Source: Marinobacter sp. MDS2 (GTDB lineage Bacteria; Pseudomonadota; Gammaproteobacteria; Pseudomonadales; Oleiphilaceae). From it: a stretch of DNA of 64,000 nt. Below the pieces are notes generated by a model. That model saw only the letters and a program-made list of their open reading frames with translations. It was not told the DNA's origin and ran no database searches. Made by a program: the position numbers and the translations under genes. The number at the start of each line of letters is the position of its first letter. The first letter of the stretch is position 1. The DNA lies in assembly GCF_030718085.1 (NCBI RefSeq), contig NZ_JAVAJF010000001.1, positions 558,001 to 622,000 on the forward strand, given 5' to 3'. Positions 1 through 6,663 of this stretch are shown here, in pieces.

Positions 1-325
1 CGTTCACCGGCCAACCCAGAATCGCAATCGCCATCACCGGCTTTCCGCCCATGGCATACACATCGCTGATTGCGTTTGCCGCAGCAATTCGACCGAAATC
101 GAACGGATCATCCACCACCGGCATAAAGAAGTCTGTGGTACTGATAACGCCCACACCGTTGCCGATATCGGCGACCGCTGCATCATCACGACTATCGTTG
201 CCTACCAGCAATTTCGGGTCATGAAAATCCGGCATGTCCGTGTGAAGAATTCGATCAAGAACGTCTGGAGCAATCTTGCAGCCACAGCCCGCACCATGGC
301 TGAACTCGGTCAATTTGATAGACAA
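1..325 (-). CDS. selD: Selenide, water dikinase SelD (N-terminal part, cut by window edge)
   Basis: This is the amino-terminal 108 codons of selenophosphate synthetase, which makes selenophosphate from selenide and ATP for selenocysteine and 2-selenouridine synthesis. The reverse strand reads [17 protein letters not shown], the SelD active-site loop, with catalytic Cys14 (a Cys rather than a Sec form) and Lys17. It continues with the ATP-binding signatures [23 protein letters not shown] and [13 protein letters not shown]. The start is a TTG at 325-323, preceded by an AAGGAAG Shine-Dalgarno; no ATG fits upstream of the conserved HGAGCG loop. It is divergent from the PLP enzyme at 435. The rest of the gene lies left of the window, so completeness cannot be judged. 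Confidence 0.93.
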   Translation of the reverse strand, partial: MSIKLTEFSHGAGCGCKIAPDVLDRILHTDMPDFHDPKLLVGNDSRDDAAVADIGNGVGVISTTDFFMPVVDDPFDFGRIAAANAISDVYAMGGKPVMAIAILGWPVN

Positions 326-370
326 GGTTTCTTCCTTCTATACGTTACGGAGTGAGCTTGGGTTTTTGCT

Positions 371-376
371 AGTATA
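371..376 (-). promoter_or_regulatory. Candidate -10 element for selD
   Basis: The reverse strand has TATACT about 45 bases before the selD TTG start. No convincing -35 was found at 16-18 bases, so this is only a weak candidate in the 109-base divergent region between selD and the PLP enzyme gene. Confidence 0.3.
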
Positions 377-434
377 CCCAGAACCAACAAATTTACAGAT
401 CAGCACACTTTGCAGCCACCACACAGGAACGTCA

Positions 435-1619
435 ATGAGTAATCCAGCCAGCAAGCCAGATCACCAGGGCCCCGCCACCCGCATCATCCACAACCAGCGC
501 CATAAAGACACCTTTGGCAGCCCCTACTCCCCCATTTACAACACCACCACATACCGGTTCGAGAACACCGCTGCCTTGCTCGACATGATCGAAGGTCGCA
601 GCGAAGGCTATCTCTACACTCGCTGGGGCACCAACCCCAGCATTCAGGAGCTGGAACAAGGACTGGCAGGCTTGGAACAGGCTGAAGCTGCACTCGCGTT
701 TGCCTCTGGTATGGCGGCAATTTCCGCGACCTTACTCACTCACGGCCGCAATGGCATAGTTTGCGTAGGCGACCTTTACGGCGGCACTCAAGCGTTTCTG
801 GTCGATCAATGCCAAGCCTTGGGCATTCCAGTGACCTTCCTGTTTCGGGAAGAACAGAACCAGCTGGCAGACCACCTGGAACAACCCGGCAAACTGGTGT
901 ACTTCGAAACACCGGCAAACCCCAACATGGCAATGCTGGACATTAACGCCATCGCGGAAACCGCCCACAAACACGACGCCCTGGTTGCCGTAGACAACAC
1001 CTTCGCCAGCCCCATCAACCAGAAGCCGCTGGGTCTAGGTGCCGACCTGGTGTTGCACAGCGCCAGCAAATATCTGGGCGGCCATAGTGACATCACCGCC
1101 GGTGCACTGATGACGTCGGCAGCACTTGCCAAACCCGTCGCCACTTGGCGCAAGAACCTGGGCCAACTCATCGCTCCGGAAACCGCTGCCCTGCTGTCAC
1201 GGAGCCTTCGCACACTGCCGGTCAGAATCCGCCAGCACAATGAGAACGCGATGCAGGTGGCCCAAGCGATGGAAACTCATCCGAAAGTCACCAAAGTACA
1301 CTACCCGGGACTGCCGTCCTTTGAAGGCCACGAGCTGGCCTGCAAGCAGATGACCGGCTTCGGCGGCATGCTCAGTATTGAAGTGGAAGGTGGCCAAGAG
1401 GCGGCAGCAAGGGTGGCCGACAGCCTCAAAGTGTTTCTTCTCGCCACCAGCCTTGGCGGCGTTGAAAGCCTCGTTAGCCAACCCAGCGCCACCAGCCATC
1501 ACGGCATCAGCCGCGAAGAGCGCCTCAAGCGCGGAATCGGCGATGGCATGTTGCGCCTGTCGGTAGGCCTGGAGGATGCGACCGACCTGATCGATGACCT
1601 GACACAAGCTCTGGGCTGA
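435..1619 (+). CDS. Cys/Met-metabolism PLP-dependent transsulfuration family enzyme
   Basis: A 394-residue member of the cystathionine gamma-synthase / O-succinylhomoserine sulfhydrylase / gamma-lyase family of cytosolic PLP enzymes. The family's YTRWGTNP motif is at residues 61-68, SGMAA at 91-95 and the PLP-lysine motif SASKYLGG with Lys212. VDNTFASP comes before it, and SLGGVESLVSQP and GLEDATDLIDDL near the C-terminus. The start is the ATG at 435, with AGGA six bases upstream. An in-frame extension back to 276 would run into the divergent selD start and is not needed. Whether it makes cystathionine, fixes sulfide onto homoserine or degrades methionine cannot be told from the motifs. A strong hairpin follows the stop. 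Confidence 0.85.
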   Translation: MSNPASKPDHQGPATRIIHNQRHKDTFGSPYSPIYNTTTYRFENTAALLDMIEGRSEGYLYTRWGTNPSIQELEQGLAGLEQAEAALAFASGMAAISATLLTHGRNGIVCVGDLYGGTQAFLVDQCQALGIPVTFLFREEQNQLADHLEQPGKLVYFETPANPNMAMLDINAIAETAHKHDALVAVDNTFASPINQKPLGLGADLVLHSASKYLGGHSDITAGALMTSAALAKPVATWRKNLGQLIAPETAALLSRSLRTLPVRIRQHNENAMQVAQAMETHPKVTKVHYPGLPSFEGHELACKQMTGFGGMLSIEVEGGQEAAARVADSLKVFLLATSLGGVESLVSQPSATSHHGISREERLKRGIGDGMLRLSVGLEDATDLIDDLTQALG

Positions 1620-1627
1620 ACAATTTG

Positions 1628-1661
1628 GTGCGGCTTTCGTTCAATAAAGCGGGAGCCGCAC
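1628..1661 (+). terminator. Long hairpin after the PLP enzyme gene
   Basis: GTGCGGCT at 1628-1635 pairs with AGCCGCAC at 1654-1661. Pairing continues inward through G-U and Watson-Crick pairs to a loop of about six bases, giving some 14 pairs. It starts eight bases after the stop codon, which fits a terminator or 3' end stabiliser. No T-run follows it, so intrinsic termination is uncertain. Confidence 0.5.
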
Positions 1662-1669
1662 AGCACTCA

Positions 1670-1697
1670 CTGTCACTGCCAAAACGCCTGCTATACT
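1670..1697 (+). promoter_or_regulatory. Candidate sigma-70 promoter for the 1783 gene
   Basis: CTGTCA at 1670-1675 and TATACT at 1692-1697 are separated by 16 bases, matching the -35 and -10 consensus at four and five of six positions. Transcription from here would give a leader of about 80 bases before the ATG at 1783. Confidence 0.45.
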
Positions 1698-1725
1698 TTT
1701 TGTAGCGCCTGGCTGGCCGGCCAAG

Positions 1726-1756
1726 CTCGAAGGGCACCTACCTTTTCGAGGTACCC
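1726..1756 (+). promoter_or_regulatory. Structured leader with two competing stems
   Basis: In the predicted leader of the 1783 gene, CTCGAA (1726-1731) can pair with TTCGAG (1745-1750). GGGCACCT (1732-1739) can also pair with AGGTACCC (1749-1756) with one mismatch. The 3' arms overlap at 1749-1750, so the two stems exclude each other. No known riboswitch class is recognised. Confidence 0.3.
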
Positions 1757-1782
1757 GCCCCCTTTGAACGAGTGAAGCTGTC

Positions 1783-2523
1783 ATGCTCACCACCAATTAC
1801 TTTTACGCCTGCCTACTGGCAGCGTTATTAATTAACCCCGCCGACTCTAACGCCGAACTGCCAGATCGTGTCCAAATTGCCGCGATTTATGATGAGCCCA
1901 CCACAGCCGCAGGCGCAGCCATACTCAAGCGAGCCTATCAACGGCTAGGCGTAGATGCCTCAGTACTCATCACGCCCTCACGCAGAGCCTTGATGATGGC
2001 CGACACAGGGTTATTAGACGGCGACCTTTTCCGGATAGGCCGCGTTGCGCAGCTGTTTCCGAATCTGATTCGCGTAGAGCACGTGCTATTTCGTGGCACC
2101 TTACGAGCGGTTGTTCGCAAAGACGAAACACACGTTCTAGCCCTCCCCCCACCGCAATCAATGACGGTTGCAATCAGACGAGGCATCATTATTTCCGAAT
2201 TAACGGCACGGAACATGGGCGTAACACCCGTGTATGCCAACAGCAATAGTCAGGCACTTAGCCTGCTTCAATCCAAACGGGTAGACGCTGCATTTTTTAC
2301 TGTGATTTCCCAATTCAACCCAATCGCTCCGCAAGATCTGACCGGCTTGAATGTTGTCGAGAAGCCACTGGCTGCTTTTGATCTTTATCACTACCTAAAC
2401 CGGCGACATTGGGAGCTGGCCAACGCACTGCCTGACGTTCTCAGGCAGATGGAGCAAGAGGGTGTTATTGAGAAGGTGCTGGAAAGTTTTAGAGAGCGGC
2501 AGGGGGAGTGGGAAACAGATTAG
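1783..2523 (+). CDS. Periplasmic solute-binding-like protein (SBP family 3 type)
   Basis: A 246-residue exported protein. An N-terminal signal sequence with a short hydrophobic core (residues 4-18) ends near SNA-EL. The mature part resembles the amino-acid-binding (SBP_bac_3) fold: an opening strand VQIAAIYDEP, then KRAYQRLGV, and a segment near residue 170 of the type NSQALSLLQSKRVDAAF, typical of the hinge region. No transporter permease or ATPase gene lies nearby. It may therefore be an orphan sensor-like binding protein, as is common in Marinobacter and Shewanella, rather than a transport component. The ligand is unknown. Upstream Shine-Dalgarno is weak (GAGTGAAG) and the leader can fold. 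Confidence 0.7.
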   Translation: MLTTNYFYACLLAALLINPADSNAELPDRVQIAAIYDEPTTAAGAAILKRAYQRLGVDASVLITPSRRALMMADTGLLDGDLFRIGRVAQLFPNLIRVEHVLFRGTLRAVVRKDETHVLALPPPQSMTVAIRRGIIISELTARNMGVTPVYANSNSQALSLLQSKRVDAAFFTVISQFNPIAPQDLTGLNVVEKPLAAFDLYHYLNRRHWELANALPDVLRQMEQEGVIEKVLESFRERQGEWETD

Positions 2524-2846
2524 GTTAGAGCCAATCTTAACTGCAATGGAGAAAGTCCGACCTTACTCCAGTCATCTCGATTACCAACGACTTGACTATC
2601 AATCCAGACAGCTACCTCAGTAGTATCGATAATGCAGTCTCGTTCGGCGCATTCTCTCAACGAAGGCCTCCCCAACTATTCAAGGCTACCGGTTGAGGGA
2701 TACTAGTGCACTCGCCCGTTTTCAGGCCTGCTTGCATCTACGGCAAGGGTCATCGGATGGGTTTATTAAAAGGTCATTTGTTATATCCTTATCGCTAAGA
2801 CAATATGTCAGTGTCTTCGACAAGCTGTAGTAATGGAGAAGTTATC
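2524..2846. other. Gene-poor stretch before the DUF3883 gene
   Basis: About 320 bases with no convincing gene. One plus-strand frame without an ATG (about 2540-2697, 52 codons) stays open but shows no family resemblance. No repeat, tRNA or att-like direct repeat was seen. The last 90 bases are AT-rich and probably hold the promoter of the next gene, but no clear -35/-10 pair could be fixed. Confidence 0.4.
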
Positions 2847-3698
2847 ATGCCCCGGGCAAATCATTGGAGCGACAAGGAAATTGCACTAACCGTTGCCGAC
2901 TACATGAAGATGCTAACGCTTGAACTTGCAGGCCAGCGGTACAATAAGAGCTCTCACCGAAGGGAGTTACTTAAAAAACTAAACGGACGAAGTGATACCG
3001 CTGTTGAGCTCAAACATCAGAATATCAGCGCAGTTCTTCGTGACCTGAACTGTTTCTGGATACCAGGCTACAAACCTCGCGGCCATTACCAGCAAGCTTT
3101 AGCGGTATATGTTGAAGACTGGATTAATTCACACTCTGATTTCGACCACGCTTCCCAAGCTGCTGTCCAGCAGCCAGCCTTTGTTCCGAGCGGCGTTGAG
3201 TTTTCTAATCTTTTGGTTCAGGCACCCGAACCCGCGCTAAAGGTTCAAGAGCCACGCCCCACCTACACTCCTAATCGTGTTGCCTCAAAAAGAGATTACC
3301 TTGCCCAAGAAGCCCGAAATTCTGCACTGGGCTACGCAGGAGAGCTGCTGGCGATGGAATACGAAGAATATCGACTAAGATCCGCGGGGCAAAAGACGCT
3401 AGCTGACCGCATTGAGCATGTTGCAAAATCTCAAGGGGACGGGCTTGGGTACGATATCCTGTCATTTGAAACATCTGGAGAGGAAAGATTCATTGAGGTG
3501 AAGACGACCGCTTTCGCTAAAGAAACCCCTTTTTATGCTTCCCGAAACGAAGTCTCATTCTCGGAGGATTTTAGTGATCAGTTTCACCTCTATCGGCTAT
3601 TTGAGTTTCGAAAATCACCCAAGCTGTTTTCTTTAAAGGGAACCATTAGCGACCACTGCCACATGGATCCAGTAAACTATCTCTGTAAGCTATTCTGA
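2847..3698 (+). CDS. DUF3883 / PD-(D/E)xK nuclease-like domain protein
   Basis: A 283-residue soluble protein. The N-terminal part (about residues 1-95) carries YNKSSHRRELL, HQNISAVL and a WIPGYKPR motif. I recall this arrangement from a domain placed in front of HNH or DUF3883 nuclease domains in restriction-like proteins. The middle (100-140) looks like a linker. The C-terminal part (about 145-283) has GYAGELLAMEYE, GLGYDILSF and RFIEVKTT, i.e. the D...ExK pattern of a restriction-endonuclease-like fold, as in DUF3883. The start is the ATG at 2847 with GGAG eight bases upstream; an ATG at 2805 lacks one. Its 3' end overlaps the convergent fructokinase gene by nine bases. Its AT-richer codons suggest acquisition. 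Target and activity are unknown. Confidence 0.7.
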   Translation: MPRANHWSDKEIALTVADYMKMLTLELAGQRYNKSSHRRELLKKLNGRSDTAVELKHQNISAVLRDLNCFWIPGYKPRGHYQQALAVYVEDWINSHSDFDHASQAAVQQPAFVPSGVEFSNLLVQAPEPALKVQEPRPTYTPNRVASKRDYLAQEARNSALGYAGELLAMEYEEYRLRSAGQKTLADRIEHVAKSQGDGLGYDILSFETSGEERFIEVKTTAFAKETPFYASRNEVSFSEDFSDQFHLYRLFEFRKSPKLFSLKGTISDHCHMDPVNYLCKLF

Positions 3699-4613
3699 CT
3701 CAACAAGCCTCCCCAACCAAGCCGCCCCACGCACCCCACTAGAATCGCCGTGCACTGCCCGTACAACGGGCGTGTCGCATTCGCTACCAAACACATAGCT
3801 CGGTAGCCTTAGTGGCAGCTCTTGGTAGATTTTCCCGGTATTACTCATGCCGCCGCCCAGCACGATGATGTCGGGGTCTAGCACGTTGATGACAGCCGCC
3901 AAGCCGCGGGCCAGGTGATCAAGGTATCGATTGAGTGTTTCAGACGCTGCTTTATCGCCGTTGCTGGCGCTCTCGGTGATGGTTTTTGCAGGTAGGTTCT
4001 GGCCGTGCAGGAATTGGTGGGTCAGTGATAACCCGGTGCCAGACAGGAAGGTTTCGTTACAGCCGCGGCGGCCGCAGAAGCAGGGGCGTTGGTCCAGTTC
4101 GGTTTGTGGGGTCCAGGCTAAAGGGTTGTGGCCCCACTCACCCGCTACTCCGTTAGGGCCGGTGAGTATTCGGCCGTTCACGCTGACACCGGCACCGCAG
4201 CCGGTGCCCAGTATGGCAGCGAATACCACGTTGTGGTTTTTGCCGGCTCCGTCTGTCGATTCGGAAAGCGCCAGGCAGTTGGCATCGTTGGTGACGGTTA
4301 CCGGCCGTTCCAACAGGCGGCTCAAGTCGTCTTTCATCGGCTGACCGTTAAGCCAGGTGGAGTTGCCGTTTTTTACCTTGCCCGTGATACCGGAAATGCT
4401 TCCGGGTATGCCAATACCCACAGGCAAACCGCTCACGCCGACCTTTGATTCGGCTGCCAGCACCAGCGAGTGAATGGCTTCAAGGGTGGCGCGGTAATCC
4501 CGGGCTGGCGTTGGCACGCGCTGGCGAAAGTGTTCCTTGCTTTGCCGGTCCATCAGGATGACTTCGGTTTTGGTGCCACCCAAGTCGATACCAATCAGCC
4601 ACTCGCTGTGCAT
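3690..4613 (-). CDS. mak: ROK-family fructokinase
   Basis: A 307-residue cytosolic sugar kinase closely resembling E. coli Mak (302 aa), which phosphorylates fructose with ATP. The ATP-binding DLGGTKTE motif is at residues 10-17. GIPGSIS, KNGNSTWLNGQP, TNDANCLALSE (with catalytic Asp), GTGCGAGV and the ROK zinc site GEWGHNP...CFCGRRGC follow, then DPDIIVLGGGMSN near the C-terminus. The length is complete. A GGGGAG Shine-Dalgarno precedes the ATG. It is the last gene of a same-strand group beginning at 8847 (GGDEF/EAL protein, YdbH, YnbE, YdbL) and may be co-transcribed with it, although no functional link is evident. Its end overlaps the convergent DUF3883 gene by nine bases. Confidence 0.92.
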   Translation of the reverse strand: MHSEWLIGIDLGGTKTEVILMDRQSKEHFRQRVPTPARDYRATLEAIHSLVLAAESKVGVSGLPVGIGIPGSISGITGKVKNGNSTWLNGQPMKDDLSRLLERPVTVTNDANCLALSESTDGAGKNHNVVFAAILGTGCGAGVSVNGRILTGPNGVAGEWGHNPLAWTPQTELDQRPCFCGRRGCNETFLSGTGLSLTHQFLHGQNLPAKTITESASNGDKAASETLNRYLDHLARGLAAVINVLDPDIIVLGGGMSNTGKIYQELPLRLPSYVFGSECDTPVVRAVHGDSSGVRGAAWLGRLVESE

Positions 4614-4653
4614 GACACTCCCCTTCCAAACCTGATGTTCCGAAAAGGAGAGT

Positions 4654-4998
4654 CTATTTCTTTACCCACTGCCCCTCAATCAAAACAAATTGGCCACCGG
4701 GGGTCTTTTCTATCGCTTTCTTGCCGGCAACGGTTTCCACTTGGGTAACCGGGATCGCGTGTTTTTCGGCAATACGGGTGTATTCATTGCGACGGGCCTG
4801 GTTAATGGCCTCCACCACCTCTCGGGCATCGCCTGTAGCTCGAACAACGTCCAGATAACCGGTTGGGGTTTCACCCACCAGGCCTTGCTGCTTTACCGAT
4901 TCCAGCTTGTCTTTGGCCTCACTCAAACTCATAGCGAACGCTGGCATAGCCAGAACCATGGCCAGCACAACGGCGCTCAGTTGTGTCAGTTGTTTCAT
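4654..4998 (-). CDS. ydbL: YdbL family (DUF1318) periplasmic protein
   Basis: A 114-residue exported protein with a clean signal peptide (MKQLTQLSAVVLAMVLAMPAFA). It is followed by the DUF1318 core, including GETPTGYLDVV, INQARRNEY and a C-terminal GQFVLIEGQWV. In E. coli YdbL is encoded with YdbH and YnbE and modulates that inter-membrane bridge; the same order is kept here. The start at 4998 has a G-rich Shine-Dalgarno. A longer frame to 5073 would put non-signal residues before the signal peptide, so it was rejected. Probable operon with ynbE 43 bases upstream and mak downstream. Confidence 0.88.
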   Translation of the reverse strand: MKQLTQLSAVVLAMVLAMPAFAMSLSEAKDKLESVKQQGLVGETPTGYLDVVRATGDAREVVEAINQARRNEYTRIAEKHAIPVTQVETVAGKKAIEKTPGGQFVLIEGQWVKK

Positions 4999-5041
4999 CG
5001 TTAACCCCCTTTGTTCAGCTCTTGAGATTGCCTGTTTGGTT

Positions 5042-5257
5042 TCAGAACAGGCCTTTGTCGCTGAACAGTTCATCCACGTCTTTATCCACTTTTACGTAGA
5101 TTTCGTGCTGAATCTTTACGTTCAGGTTTACGGTAATCGGCTCTTTGGGTGCGGCCATTTGCACCGTTGGCGTGCAGGCGATTAACCCTATGGGCACTAT
5201 CACTACCCACAGAGAGGTGATCGCAAGCGGCCGGCGCAGCCGCGTTACATTGATCAT
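5042..5257 (-). CDS. ynbE: YnbE family lipoprotein
   Basis: A 71-residue outer-membrane-type lipoprotein. Residues 10-28 form the signal with lipobox LIAC, lipidated at Cys28. The short mature part ends in a strand-rich ITVNLNVKIQHEIYVKV segment. In E. coli, YnbE lipoproteins are proposed to stack on the C-terminus of YdbH to complete a hydrophobic groove between the two membranes for phospholipid transport. Its ATG overlaps the ydbH stop by four bases (ATGA), indicating translational coupling. Confidence 0.9.
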   Translation of the reverse strand: MINVTRLRRPLAITSLWVVIVPIGLIACTPTVQMAAPKEPITVNLNVKIQHEIYVKVDKDVDELFSDKGLF

Positions 5258-6663
5258 GGTTCTGCCTCCTGTTCGGTTTGCTTCACTCGCTCCCGAACGC
5301 GCTCCGTTACGGCTTCATTGACCCTGCCACTCAATTGCAGGCTGGTTAACAGGGCGGGGATATCTTCTTCAAGATTGAGGTTGAGCACGATGGGCTGCTC
5401 CCGTCGATCGCTCGCCTTTTGACCTTCCAGCCTTAGGTGCAGAAGCAATCTCCCCTTAGTATCGTAGTCTATCGTGCTGTTGAGCTTCTTGTAGTGAAAG
5501 TTTTGCAAAGCTTCCACCACCGGTTCCATCCCCTGGCTGCTGCCCAGTATCGCTTTCAGGCGCTCTGCGGGTAGGCGTATTATGCCTCCCGGAGGCTCGG
5601 CAGCCATTCGACCCTCAGCCACTTCAACACCTGCACTGCCAATTGAAACCGGTATGTGCCCGGTAAGATGGCCCGTGCCGGAAAGCCCTTCCGTTGGGTA
5701 CAGTTGCAGCAGTTTGGCCAGTGAAACGTCATAGGCATCAATGGGTAACTGCCACGGGTCGGATGATAAATCGATGCTGCGGGGCGCCACCCTCAAGCGG
5801 CCACCCAAAAACTCGGCGTTTGCCTGCTGGATGTTAAGCACTCCCTCGAACAGTTCGCCCAGTGGCGCTCGATAGTCGGCAAGAAACCGGAGTGGCCCAA
5901 TGCCGATACCGGTGTTGATTTTGGCGATGGTGAGTTCGCTGGTGCTGGCGGTCAGTGTGTTGTCTTCCAAGCTAATGCGAAGCTGCCCATTCATGTCGGT
6001 AACCGCACTGGTGCTAACCAGCCCATTAACACGCTCAAACTCAAAGCGACTTTCTAAAGCCAATGGGGCGTCCGGCTCAATGCGCATTGTCGCAACGGCG
6101 CGGACTTCTCCGCTGGACACTTCCAATAATTCTGGCCAATCCGCCAGCGTTGCGGCCATTACCGTTTGGATATTCTCCCCGCTCAGGCGCAGTGTGGCTC
6201 GGCCTGCCTGGAATTCCCCGGTTACGTTTCTTATAACCACATCCGCAACAAGGCCGGAGTCTGCGCGCACTTGGCCTTCAAGGCTCAGGTCGGCCAAAGT
6301 GCCATTTGCCCTACCCTCAAACTGCCACCCCTGCGGCTTGAGTAGCGGGTGTTGGAGCTCCGCTACACGAATGCTGACATGCCCTGCAACTGAGCTTCGT
6401 TCCGCCAATGAACCGGTACCAGAGAAGTTTACCGCAAGGGAAACGCCAGCCAGGTCGGCGCGACCCCCTGTCATTTGCCAATCGCCCGATCGGGTATCCG
6501 GCAAATCCAGGCCGACCGTCCCCTGTTCTAGAACAAACGACCAGTCGAAGGCTTCAGCGGGCAGAGGTAACAATATGGCTGCAACCAAAACAACGGGGCA
6601 AAGCCAGCGAACCCATAGTGTGGAGGAGAATGCGCCACACACGCTGGACCTCCGCGACGGCAT
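5254..6663 (-). CDS. ydbH: YdbH family AsmA-like inter-membrane transport protein, short form
   Basis: A 469-residue protein with an N-terminal membrane anchor or signal (about residues 18-38), then a long beta-rich repeat-like region. It ends in the DctA-YdbH type C-terminal domain (LNIQQANAEFLGG, VYLYPTEGLSGTGHLTGHIP-like segment, FHYKKLNSTIDYD, LNLNLEEDIPALL). E. coli YdbH is about 880 residues, so this copy has roughly half the usual length and keeps the C-terminal part. Neighbours ynbE and ydbL support the family call. The ATG at 6663 directly abuts the TAA of the upstream GGDEF/EAL gene with no independent ribosome site visible. The start is therefore coupled and somewhat uncertain. Confidence 0.82.
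   Translation of the reverse strand: MPSRRSSVCGAFSSTLWVRWLCPVVLVAAILLPLPAEAFDWSFVLEQGTVGLDLPDTRSGDWQMTGGRADLAGVSLAVNFSGTGSLAERSSVAGHVSIRVAELQHPLLKPQGWQFEGRANGTLADLSLEGQVRADSGLVADVVIRNVTGEFQAGRATLRLSGENIQTVMAATLADWPELLEVSSGEVRAVATMRIEPDAPLALESRFEFERVNGLVSTSAVTDMNGQLRISLEDNTLTASTSELTIAKINTGIGIGPLRFLADYRAPLGELFEGVLNIQQANAEFLGGRLRVAPRSIDLSSDPWQLPIDAYDVSLAKLLQLYPTEGLSGTGHLTGHIPVSIGSAGVEVAEGRMAAEPPGGIIRLPAERLKAILGSSQGMEPVVEALQNFHYKKLNSTIDYDTKGRLLLHLRLEGQKASDRREQPIVLNLNLEEDIPALLTSLQLSGRVNEAVTERVRERVKQTEQEAEP

Noticed and set aside
276..434. In-frame N-terminal extension of the PLP enzyme back to 276
   Set aside because: It overlaps the divergent selD start, lacks a ribosome site, and the family begins at the ATG at 435.
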